NCBI GenBank assembly: GCA_018340805.1
Contig: JACMZG010001863.1
Location: forward strand, 53,397,315 to 53,461,314
Direction: 5' to 3'
Length of the DNA stretch: 64,000 nucleotides
Source: Microvelia longipes
Lineage: Eukaryota; Arthropoda; Insecta; Hemiptera; Veliidae
How positions within the stretch are numbered: position 1 is the stretch's first letter; every line of letters begins with the position of its first letter. Below, piece after piece: positions 55,411 to 64,000 of the stretch. Under the pieces are notes generated by a model. The model made no database searches, was not told where the DNA came from, and saw only the letters and a program-made list of their open reading frames with translations. Position numbers and translations under genes: made by a program.

Positions 55411-55704
55411 ACAATAAAGTTTAAATTTAGTGGAAAGACGTTGTTGGTGTTGTTATTATTAATTAACAAAGTTAATATTTAGCTGACTGTTTAATGTCTA
55501 GTTTAATTCTAGTGTCTAGTTATTGGTTAAATAGTTTTATACCAACATAGTTAATATTAAGTTTTGGTAAATTGCAAGTCGGTTCTTACAAGTGCTTATT
55601 TTTTTTGAATATCTAGGATTAGCATATTTTTAAAGACTTAATTCTAAAAAAATTGAAATATTCCCCGGTGTATTTAAAAATTGAATGCAAATAAAATAAG
55701 GTTT

Positions 55705-56010
55705 ATAAATTGAAACCTTGAATTATATACATGTAGTAATTGTTAGGCCAGTGTGTAGGCTTTGTGAATCGGAAACCGAAACTGCATCTCACGTACTTCT
55801 GAGATGTGAAGCCCTAGCCTTTCAAAGGTTCACCAACTTTGGTAGCAGCAATTCTCACTAAGTTTGACTCTACCAATGATCACTGGTCAAAAAGATCCTA
55901 GACCTAGTCCGGGAAAAGGATTATTCTGACCTGGACCAATTGAGGGGATTGTACAATAGACTTCCAGTCGCAGTGCAAATGGGGTCTATTCCTCGACTCC
56001 AACCCCATCT
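55705..56010 (+). pseudogene. LINE ORF2 terminal zinc-knuckle fragment
   Basis: VRPVCRLCESETETASHVLL, then RCEALAFQRFTNFG gives the C-x-x-C-x8-H-x4-C end motif of arthropod non-LTR elements. A frameshift later the sequence reads ILDLVREKDYSDLDQLRGLY and stops at TAA near 56014, followed by TAAATAAATAATAATAAT, a typical tail. 5' truncated, inactive. It differs from the 44.3-kb LINE. Confidence 0.8.
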
Positions 56011-56514
56011 TTAAATAAATAAATAATAATAATTGTTAATGATATATTTTTTTGAAATTGTCACAAAATTCCCCAAGATAAAAAAATATATGACACAACA
56101 ATTTTAAATCTGAATAAATGGGTAACATCAGCGCAGTAAACATATTTGAATAAAATATCTGTTTGAAGGGAAAAATGCTTTAGCGTTGAAAATCAGCAAT
56201 GAAAAGCCTCCTAGGGAGAGGAAATCGCGTTGGGAACAGTTTATATGAAAATGTCCTGAATTTTAACGAGATAAAAAAAGATTTTTATTATATCAAAGAT
56301 GATTATGCAAAAGAGTTGGGCTGAGAGTTAAAATTTGGGTTTCTTTCAGTGCTCTTGGGTTTTTAGAGTTAAAAATTTGAAAAAGATTCATTTGGTAATA
56401 AAAAAATTCCGTTGTTTGCTCCTTACTTTTTGTGGGAGCAAAAAAAGGTTAAAAATACATTTGTTGAAAAGCTAAAAATCTTAAACAAAAGTAGTCCATA
56501 AAGGTTAAAAGCTG
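56011..56514. other. Interval without gene
   Basis: Nothing recognised. Confidence 0.4.
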
Positions 56515-57795
56515 TTTTAATTAAAAAAAAAAAACTATAAAATAGAAAAGCTGTTTTGATTCAAAAACAGTTCATAAAGTAGGAAAGCTGTTTTGATTCA
56601 AAAACAGTTCATAAAGTAGGAAAGCAGTTTTGATTTAAAAACAGTCCATAATGTAGGAAAGCTGCTTTGATTAAAAACAGTCCATAAAGTAAGAAAGCTG
56701 TTTTGATTAAAAACAGTCCATAAAGTAGGAAAGCTGTTTTGATTAAAAACAGTCCATAAAGTAAGAAAGCTGTTTTGATTAAATACAGTCCATGAAGTAT
56801 AAAAACTGTTTTGATTAAAAACAGTCCATAAAGCATAAAAGCTGTTTTGATTAAAAAACAGTCTATAAAGTATAAAAGCTGTTTTGATTTCATAACAGTC
56901 CATAAAGTGAAAAGTTGTTTGGTTTAAAAACAGTCATAAGTAGGAAAGCTGTTGATTTAAAAAACAGTCCATAAAGTAGGAAAGCAAAAACAGTCCATAA
57001 TTATTCTTTTATGACCTCATTGACCTGCAATAATAACTTGCTGAAATTCATAAATCACGCAAAAAATTTCAATGTGAAATTTAGCATGCATTTATAGTAC
57101 GACACACGGTAAAATCAGTTGTATAAAAGCTGTTTTGATTAAAAAACAGTCTATAAAGTATAAAAGCTGTTTTGATTTCATAACAGTCCATAAAGTTGGA
57201 AAGCTGTTTTGATTAAAAAACAGTCTATAAAGTATAAATGCTGTTTTGATTAAAAACAGTCTATAAAGTATAAATGCTGTTTTGATCAACAGTCCCATAA
57301 AGTTGGAAAGCTGTTTTGATTAAAAAACAGCTGCTGTTTGATTTCATAACAGTCCATAAAGTTGGAAAGCTGTTTTGATTAAAAACAGTCATAAAGTTAA
57401 ATGCTGTTTTGAATTAAAAACAGTCTATAAAGTATAAATGCCTGTTTTTGATTAAAAAAACAGTCTATAAAGTATAAATGCTGTTTTGATTCATAACAGT
57501 ATAAAGTTAAAGTTAAAAAACAGTCTAAGTATAAAGTGCTGTTTTGATTAAAACAGTCTATAAAGTATAAATGCTGTTTTGATTAAAAAACAGTCTATAA
57601 AGTATAAATGCTGTTTTGATTTCATAACAGTCCATAAAGTTGGAAAGCTGTTTTGATTAAAAAACAGTCTATAAAGTATAAATGCTGTTTTGATTAAAAA
57701 ACAGTCTATAAAGTATAAATGCTGTTTTGATTAAAAAACAGTCTATAAAGTATAAATGCTGTTTTGATTTCATAACAGTCCATAAAGTCCATGAT
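56515..57795. repeat. Hairpin minisatellite, 36-37-bp unit, two blocks
   Basis: About 12 units at 56515-57000 and about 18 at 57115-57795. The core is AAGCTGTTTTGATTAAAAAC, AGTCCATAAAGTA. Each unit can fold on itself (CTGTTTT and AAAACAG). Units near 36 bp keep a 12-residue peptide period on the minus strand (for example LFLIKTAFLLYG), producing long but meaningless frames. The array interrupts a family A copy. Confidence 0.95.
57001..57110 (+). repeat. Family A fragment inside the minisatellite
   Basis: TTTTATGACCTCATTGACCT, GCAATAATAAC...AAATCACGC and GAAATTTAGCATGCATTTAT match the middle block of family A. Confidence 0.7.
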
Positions 57796-57996
57796 ACTGT
57801 AAAATCAGTTGACATTGTGGGAAACAAGTGTTGAGAAATACCGCTGGAAGTAAAAGATGTTTTACTGCATAAGGACGGACAAAGCAAGTCCGAAGATGTA
57901 CTGCTGTATAACTTTGGTGATTTCCATATTCTGTTGATGAGCCAAACGGGTGGAAGCAGTGAGCAAAAGAAATCGTACCAACCTGTACCCAATTTT
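57796..57996 (+). repeat. Family A fragment, 3' end
   Basis: GGACGGACAAAGCAAGTCCG, AAGATGTACTGCTGTATAAC and TGTACCCAATTTTTT are the 3' words of family A, worn. Lies directly after the minisatellite. Confidence 0.65.
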
Positions 57997-58195
57997 TTAA
58001 TGATGCATAAATAAATAAAATCTATTATAATAATAATGATAATAATGCCCGTTTTAGGGCCTTTTGGCCCTTCAGGGTATTCGCCCTGCGGGAACCACCT
58101 CGAGTGGGTCACATCTACTATGCTCAAAGTAAAGGTAAAGTTGGCGAAATCTTTTTACATCATATTCTATTCATAAAAACTGAGAGCATAGCCTA

Positions 58196-58255
58196 GGCTG
58201 TGAACCTCGGACCTCTAGTGCTGAAGTCCAGTACTATACGACCGCGGCTACGGAG
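58196..58255 (-). repeat. tRNA-derived SINE head
   Basis: Minus strand: TAGCCGCGGTCGTATAGTAC, TGGACTTCAGCACTAGAGGT, CCGAGGTTCACAGCC. A-box-like TAGCCGCGGTCG and B-box-like GAGGTTCACAGCC are at tRNA spacing. Cloverleaf pairing is incomplete. The same head type is at 25817. Confidence 0.6.
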
Positions 58256-58314
58256 GAAGATTATAAAATCTATTATTATTATTATTAAATCAATTATACG
58301 GATAATTCTTGAGA

Positions 58315-58388
58315 AACCCCTGTTTCAGATTTTCTTTCAAACACAATACTTTTCCTATAAACCCGGTATGAATGAGGAAGAGTAAAAA
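58315..58388 (-). repeat. Family A repeat, 5' end
   Basis: TTTCAAACACAATACTTTTC, CTATAAACCCGGTATGAATG and AGGAAGAGTA form the terminal hairpin on the minus strand. Confidence 0.75.
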
Positions 58389-58884
58389 AAAAAGAATTAA
58401 AGATGGAAATAAATAAAGAAATGATTTTGTGACCATAAAATTATTTGTGGTTTTTTGTTACTGAAAGTGGCGAAATGAAATCAACGAGATCTCATTCAAT
58501 TGCAAACGCCATTAGACACAAATGACTCAGCTTATTCGTATATCACTCAACTTAATTTCATATAGCTTACTTTAATCAAACTTTATTCCGGATTCGATTT
58601 TTACACGAATGTGTTTCTGATAGGAAAGTATTGACGTATTGTAATTTGAATTATTGAATCCCTTCAATACGCTATGTGGTCTCAAACCACAACAAACCAC
58701 CATTGTATGAACAAATGGAGTAGAGTCAGATGGGCGTTGTAATGGTTTTTCATCAACTCTTTGCATTCAAAATAGCTGTTCCAATGTTGCTAAGAGGATG
58801 GGTAAAACCACTTTCCTGCCTATGAGATGGAACAAATAATGATACCAAAAAAAAGTTTATTTAGGTACATTTTGTTAGTAGGTA
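58389..58884. other. Interval without gene
   Basis: Nothing recognised. Confidence 0.4.
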
Positions 58885-59265
58885 TTTATTAAATTTTATT
58901 TAAATTTATTTATTATAAATTTATTATTATACCTAATTTTATTTAAATTTATTTATTCATCATAAATTTATTTTTATACTAATTTTATTTAAATTATTTG
59001 CTATAAATTTATTATTATACTTAATTTTATTTAAATTTATTTATTCATCATAAATTTTATTTACTAATTTATTTAAATTTATTTGTTATAAATTTATTAT
59101 TATACCTAATTTTATTTAAATTTATTTATTCATTCATAAATTTATTATTATACCTAATTTTATTTAAATTTATTTGCTATAAATTTATTATTATACCTAA
59201 TTTTATTTAAATTTATTTATTATAATTTATTATTATACCTAATTTTATTTAATTTTAATTTTTTT
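58885..59265. repeat. AT-only tandem repeat, about 45-bp unit
   Basis: Seven to eight copies of TTATTATACCTAATTTTATT, TAAATTTATTTATT with optional CATCATAAA. Confidence 0.9.
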
Positions 59266-59865
59266 TATTTATATGACCCAATTTTAGGTATTTTTTGTGA
59301 AGGAAAACAAATTTCAAAAACATATTTTCTTTGTATTTTGTTTTTATTTTTAATATAAAATATTCAAAGAAAAATAAAAATTGTAATCTGATATATGTAT
59401 TTTTTACTTTTCCTAATTTATATCGTAGGTATATAGGAAAAGTATTGTGTTTGCAAAAAAAATCCGAAACCGGGATGTCACCTTAAGTATCTGTTTTAAG
59501 TTTTTTATAGCCTCCTAAGTGCTATTCGGAAAATATTTTTTTATATGACGTTATTAACCCGAAATAATGACTCAGCCAATATTTTGAAAAATCATAAAAC
59601 GCGGAAAAATGATGCGATCGGATTGAGATTTGGCACGCATGTAGCCATGTATAAGACTAACATAAGGGGTTCATCTGATTTTCAGCAAGAGTTCAATTTT
59701 TATCTCATGACTTGTGTACGAGTTTTAAAAAATTGGAAAAAATCGGAAAATAATCCAATTTGTTAGTTAAATTTTAGTACAAGTTTATACTATTATGTAA
59801 TAAATAAGTACACCAAGTTTTGTTTCAATATGACAAGTATACCTATGATTTTGTATGATCATAAA

Positions 59866-59915
59866 AGTTAAGCAGGATTGAACGTGGTTAGTGCTGCATG
59901 GGTGACCGGTGAAAA
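59866..59915 (+). promoter_or_regulatory. 5S rRNA-like internal promoter segment
   Basis: AAGTTAAGCAGGATTGAACG, TGGTTAGTGCTGCATGGGTG, ACCGGTG. TAAGCAGG, TGGTTAGT.CT and ATGGG.GACCG are the 5S A-box, intermediate and C-box words in order and spacing (one base short between). The T-run 350 bp downstream could terminate an RNA polymerase III transcript. Confidence 0.65.
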
Positions 59916-59999
59916 TAAAACGAATGTATTTACTATCTGAGGACGAGCGAAGCGATTCCGAAGAGGTGTTTCAGTATACATTTGACGAATTGTATATTC

Positions 60000-60232
60000 T
60001 GAGGACGAGCGAAGCGAGTTCGAAGTAAGGAGGATGAGCGAAGCGAGTTCGAAGTAGGGAGGATAGCGAAGCGAGTTCGAAGTAGGGAGGATAGCGAGTT
60101 CGAAGTAGGGAGGATGAGCGAAGCGAGTTCGAAGTAGGGAGGACGAGCGAAGCGAGTTCGAAGTAGGGAGGATGAGCGAAGCGAGTTCGAAGTAGGGAGG
60201 ATGAGCGAAGCGAGTTCGAATTAGGGACGAAG
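60000..60232. repeat. Tandem GAGCGAAGCGAG array, about 29-bp unit
   Basis: Eight units of GAGGATGAGCGAAGCGAGTT, CGAAGTAGG. Each unit holds GCGAAGC, known as an exceptionally stable DNA mini-hairpin. Two units are shortened. Long frames on the minus strand here (RFAHPPYFELASL repeats) are artefacts. Confidence 0.93.
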
Positions 60233-61359
60233 AAAAGTTCCGAGGTACCCCGTACCCGACTTTTTATAAATCTATCAGCAATGAAATACAAATATATTTT
60301 TACCTAAGTAATAACTTAATTATATTATATTTTTACCTCTTTGCTAAAAGGCTTACGCCTTTAGCCCAGCTAAAAGGCTGAGCTGGGGAGAGGGTGTCTT
60401 CTTACATTTAGCTAACAGTTTTTAGGGTACAAAAATTATTATTAGGGGGGGGGTAGAGGAAATACTTCGATATAACTTTAAAAATAGAAGAAAGTGTTCT
60501 TTAAATATATATTTTTAATTATATAACCAAGATTTTAAATAGTTAATAATGATTAATAATAATTATACTTAATTTATAATTATTTGAATCAGCTTTTATT
60601 TTCATGTTAATTTCTACTATCATTTATGTTTTCATAATTATAAGATTTTACTTTAAGTTAATTATTCCACTTTGGTTTAAAAATTGTTTATGCAAATATT
60701 TTTTTTAAATTTAATTTTACTTTAATCGTTTGATTTGAGATTATTTTTTATTCTAAATAATTCATATTTTTTAAAAATTATTCGTTTTTTATTTAATTTT
60801 GGTTTTTTACGTCTATTTTATTTTTAATGTAAGACCTTTCAGTTTTTCTCTTTTTATATTAATATGCTTGTTAAATTAATTATATCACATAAGTTTGAAA
60901 ATTTTTAATTTTATAAAAATATCATGTTATTCTATGTATTTCATGTCAAAATCTCTTTACCTATGTAAACAATGTATGTTAAAGGCTTGCAAAAAGCTGT
61001 TTTATTAAACAAATAAATAAATAAGATAAAATGTTAGTAATATAGTTCTTCATAAATATTAGCCTCCTGCTAGGGACTAATTATTAAAACAAATGAAGTT
61101 ATAATTAAGTAGAGTGTCGGGATGTGTAAAAGTTACACTTGCACTTCGAGAAACTTCTTCAGGGATTAAGCACATCATGGATGAAAACACATTGCTCCAC
61201 AAACAGAAATATTTTTTTGGTACGGATTAAATTTTTGTAGTGCGTGCTGTCATTTCTGATGTCATACGTCCCTGAAGATGTCTCCCATACAAAAAAGCAA
61301 ACCGTTGAATTCATCATCTCATCACCATCATTTATCATTCAGCTTATCTCGACCCTAAC
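60157..61359 (+). repeat. 1.2-kb duplicated segment, copy 1
   Basis: From TTCGAAGTAGGGAGG inside the family A array through GAGCTGGGGAGAGGGTGTC, a G9 run, and the ribozyme-like relic to CTCGACCCTAAC. It reappears at 62801-64000. All differences I see are single-base length changes, mostly in A, T or G runs. Confidence 0.92.
61140..61330 (+). repeat. Relic of a ribozyme-bearing foldback family
   Basis: Left: CTTCGAGAAACTTCTTCAGG (inverted CTGAAGAAG...GAAG). Right: CGTCCCTGAAGATGTCTCCC, GCAAACCGTTGAATTCATCA, where GCAAA replaces CGAAA. CTGAAGA is at 61272-61278. It resembles the 25-kb and 31-kb elements but is decayed. A duplicate lies near 63779-63970. Confidence 0.45.
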
Positions 61360-61604
61360 ACTAATACCTTCCAGCCAATCCTTTTGAAACATTATTCCAA
61401 AAACCATCAATGAAACAGCTAATCCTGTTTAACAAAAACAGAGATGCGTATTATTGTCATACCCGTATGAAAATAATAAGCCTTTATCCCTTCTTCGTGT
61501 TAGAATAAGGACTAAAATTTAATTGTAGACCTGGGGATAAACCAACGGGTCGATTTATATACCTCTTAAACAAATATTATTCTAGAGAGATCTCTATTCC
61601 AAAG

Positions 61605-61990
61605 CCTGTCCTTGGCCAATAACTTAATCTATTTATAGCCTCTTCCATGCCTATAGCTCAACATATTCCAGGCTTGTCTTGTGCCTATGCCTTGCCCTAT
61701 TTAAAGCCTGTCCTAAGCCTATAGCTCAACATATTCCAGGCTTGTCTTGTGCCTATAACTTAACCTATTTAAAGCCTATCCTAAGCCTATAGCTCAACAT
61801 ATTCCAGGCTTGTCTTGTGCCCATACCTTGCCCTATTTAAAGCCTGTCTTAAGCCTATAGCTCAACATATTCCAGGCTTGTCTTGTGCCTATACCTTGCC
61901 CTATTTAAAGCCTATCCTAAGCCTATAGCTCAACTTATTACAGATTTGTATATTGCCTAAACCTAGCCCTATTTAAGGTTTTTTGGCCGA
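61605..61990. repeat. Minisatellite, 68-bp unit
   Basis: Five copies of TATAGCTCAACATATTCCAG, GCTTGTCTTGTGCCTATACC, TTGCCCTATTTAAAGCCTGT, CCTAAGCC. The first and last are diverged. It lies in the unique part between the two 1.2-kb duplicates. Confidence 0.95.
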
Positions 61991-62139
61991 TTTCTCAAAC
62001 TATTCCTAATTTATTAACTTTGGTCTTCGCAGTCTTTCTATTGTAGATTTTCTCAGTAAATTTAAAAGTTATAAACTGACACTCATCCCACATAGAAAAA
62101 GAGTTATGACTATTTTTTATATACAATAAATAATAGAGA

Positions 62140-62460
62140 GGAAAATCGAGACGGGGTACCTAGGAAACTTTCTTTTCTTAACAGATGGGTTACACTCATC
62201 TACTTCACTTTGGACTTACTTCGCCCACTTTAAAATTTTGTGCATCGTCTTTCTTGCTTGACTAACGTCCTTAGACAAGAGAGATCGGGTCAAAATAAGC
62301 GATCACCCATACAATTATTGACCTCGATCGATAAGTCTTTATTCTCTAGCACAAACGTACTAAGACTTGAATGATAACGAACACTAACAATCACATACAG
62401 ACAAAAAACTTGCTGACAACCACTATGATAAAATGCCTGAAACGGATAATATAAGTGGCA
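62140..62460 (-). repeat. Family A repeat, middle deleted
   Basis: Starts AAATCGAGACGGGGTACC, has a worn 5S-like segment near 62300-62330, then jumps to the 'CTCTAGCACAAA...ACTAAG' and TGATAACGAACACTAACA blocks and ends before the terminal hairpin. Confidence 0.65.
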
Positions 62461-62800
62461 TGTTGGTTTTAAGCACGTTACTTATCTTACACCGGGTAGA
62501 ACATTTCAGGAGCACCAACGTTAAATATTTAGAAAATTAGGAAAACCTGGTCCTAGACATTCCAAAATGACCTTTAACCCCAGTAAATTAACTCTCTGTT
62601 TGTTCAAATTTACCATTATTGTTATTGTAACTATTAACAAGTATAGCAATATTGTAACCACTTATTAGTCTAGTCAACGAACTGGTTTTTTGCAAAGTTT
62701 TTAATAGTTAATATTTTATTTTAGGAATCTATTAGGACATGTTCAGGGACACCTGAACATGTCATGACACCTGAACACACAACATACAACGACAAGAATT
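62461..62800. other. Interval without gene
   Basis: GGACATGTTCAGGGACACCT, GAACATGTCATGACACCTGA is a short inverted/direct word cluster at 62735-62776. Nothing coding. Confidence 0.4.
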
Positions 62801-64000
62801 TTCGAAGTAGGGAGGATGAGCGAAGCGAGTTCGAAGTAGGGAGGATGAGCGAAGCGAGTTCGAATTAGGGACGAAGAAAAGTTCCGAGGTACCCCGTACC
62901 CGACTTTTTATAAATCTATCAGCAATGAATACAAATATATTTTACCTAAGTAATAACTTAAATTATATTATATTTTTACCTCTTTGCTAAAAGGCTTACG
63001 CCTTTTAGCCCAGCTAAAAGGCTGAGCTGGGGAGAGGGTGTCTTCTTACATTTAGCTAACAGTTTTTAGGGTACAAAAATTATTATTAGGGGGGGGGGTA
63101 GAGAAATACTTCGATATAACTTTAAAAATAGAAGAAAGTGTTCTTTAAATATATATTTTTAATTATATAACCAAGATTTTAAATAGTTAATAATGATTAA
63201 TAATAATTATACTTAATTTTATAATTATTTGAATCAGCTTTTATTTTCATGTTAATTTCTACTATCATTTATGTTTTCATAATTATAAGATTTTACTTTA
63301 AGTTAATTATTCCACTTTGGTTTAAAAATTGTTTATGCAAATATTTTTTTTAAATTTAATTTTACTTTAATCGTTTGATTTGAGATTATTTTTTATTCTA
63401 AATAATTCATATTTTTTAAAATATTATTCGTTTTTATTTAATTTTGGTTTTTTACGTCTATTTTTATTTTTAATGTAAGACCTTTCAGTTTTTTCTCTTT
63501 TTATATTAATATGCTTGTTAAATTAATTATATCACATAAGTTTGAAAATTTTTAATTTTATAAAAATATCATGTTATTCTATGTATTTCATGTCAAATCT
63601 CTTTACCTATGTAAACAATGTATGTTAAAGGCTTGCAAAAAGCTGTTTATTAAACAAATAAATAAATAAGATAAAATGTTAGTATATAGTTCTTCATAAA
63701 TATTAGCCTCCTGCTAGGGACTAATTATTAAAACAAATGAAGTTATAATTAAGTAGAGTGTCGGGATGTGTAAAAGTTACACTTGCACTTCGAGAAACTT
63801 CTTCAGGGATTAAGCACATCATGGATGAAAACACATTGCTCCACAAACAGAAATATTTTTGGTACGGATTAAATTTTGTAGTGCGTGCTGTCATTTCTGA
63901 TGTCATACGTCCCTGAAGATGTCTCCCATACAAAAAAGCAAACCGTTGAATTCATCATCTCATCACCATCATTTATCATTCAGCTTATCTCGACCCTAAC
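62801..64000 (+). repeat. 1.2-kb duplicated segment, copy 2 (runs off window)
   Basis: Starts inside the GAGCGAAGCGAG array (two units only), has the family A 3' end (GGTACCCCGTACCCGACTTTTT, 62890-62911), and matches copy 1 to the last base of the window, at an offset of 2644 falling to 2641. It continues beyond the window. Confidence 0.92.

Larger units (their letters stand above)
55115..55460. mobile_element. Foldback element with near-perfect 89-bp arms and ribozyme-like cores
   Basis: AATAATAACAACACC...CACTAAATTTAAACTTTATT, GTGCAGAGCCGGCTTTCGGC, AATAATGCCATCTACAGTGCC (55115-55204) returns inverted at 55372-55460 with one or two differences. The centre (55205-55371) is AT-rich, without a frame. 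Very similar arms imply recent formation or gene conversion. Confidence 0.88.
59405..60265 (+). repeat. Family A repeat, full copy with expanded GAGCGAAGCGAG array
   Basis: Terminal hairpin 59405-59444; a deletion removes the TGTGTGTCTG block (59515-59525); TATGACGTTATTAACCCG; GAGATTTGGCACGCATGTAG; 5S-like segment 59866-59915; units from 59939; expanded array 60000-60232; GGTACCCCGTACCCGAC and a five-T run ending at 60265. Confidence 0.9.

Noticed and set aside
56598..58127. Minus-strand frames with LFLIKTAFLLYG-type repeats
   Set aside because: They exist because the minisatellite unit is close to 36 bp. The frames shift wherever unit length changes, and no start or flanking structure supports a gene.
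59971..60291. Minus-strand frame with FAHPPYFELASL repeats (106 codons)
   Set aside because: Translation of the GAGCGAAGCGAG tandem array in family A; the array length is polymorphic and the frame breaks in its shortened units.

Overview
The window looks like intergenic or heterochromatic DNA from an animal nuclear genome, most likely an arthropod. It is strongly AT-rich, full of long (TA)n, (CA)n and (TATACA)n microsatellites, and I find no intact protein-coding gene. The arthropod guess rests on degraded LINE fragments with an RNase H domain (TGHGKFYSYLHKFNL-type motif), a mariner-type transposase tail (RSPDLTSLDFF, then RRCRLCIRVEGGRFE) and a Ty3/Gypsy gag fragment. It is an inference, not an identification. 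A 119-base assembly gap lies at 22473-22591.

The dominant component is one interspersed family, called family A here, with more than twenty copies or pieces on both strands. A full copy is about 750-870 bp. It starts with a 40-bp imperfect hairpin (TACTTTTCCTC...GGAAAAGTA). About 550 bp in, it carries a segment that resembles the internal promoter of 5S rRNA (GTTAAGCAG...GTGCTTGGATGGGTGACTG). It then has one or more GAGCGAAGCGAG units and ends in a GGTACCCCGTACC hairpin followed by a T-run. I read its 3' third as a possible 5S-type RNA polymerase III transcription unit, similar to a SINE3.

The second theme is foldback elements. Several unrelated-looking families carry, in their inverted arms or near their 3' ends, the same order of short motifs: CTGANGA, a small stem-loop, GAAA, a short self-complementary word (CG, GCGC, GCCGGC or an ACCGGT-like word), then T plus a non-G base. 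This is the core layout of a hammerhead ribozyme with a minimal stem III. Examples are at 14.8, 25.2, 31.0-31.2, 39.6, 50.1-50.2 and 55.2-55.4 kb, with decayed ones at 5.4, 33.3, 49.9 and 61.3 kb. Penelope-like retroelements are known to carry such motifs.

Region by region: 0-16 kb holds family A copies, a LINE reverse transcriptase tail, tRNA-like repeats, a 44-bp minisatellite and a perfect 54-bp palindrome. 16.1-18.7 kb is a nested set: a hAT-like element with an 8-bp target duplication, containing a 119-bp retro-insertion with an 18-bp duplication and a 2.07-kb mariner-type giant palindrome with TA duplications. 19-37 kb has foldbacks, SINEs, family A and the gap. 37-43 kb is rich in microsatellites and has a second hAT-like copy that also contains a long palindrome. 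44-45 kb holds LINE RNase H remains. 46-51.3 kb has three minisatellites, one of them (28-bp unit) open in several frames behind a signal-peptide-like start. 53.9-54.55 kb is a Ty3/Gypsy 5' end (gag, primer-binding site, LTR). 55-60 kb holds foldbacks, a LINE tail and a hairpin minisatellite. From 60.16 kb a 1.2-kb segment is repeated almost identically at 62.80-64.00 kb.

The elements do not form a pathway. The window records repeated transposition, nesting and tandem expansion, and the only host-gene hints are weak, such as a possible 3' exon at 52.7 kb.
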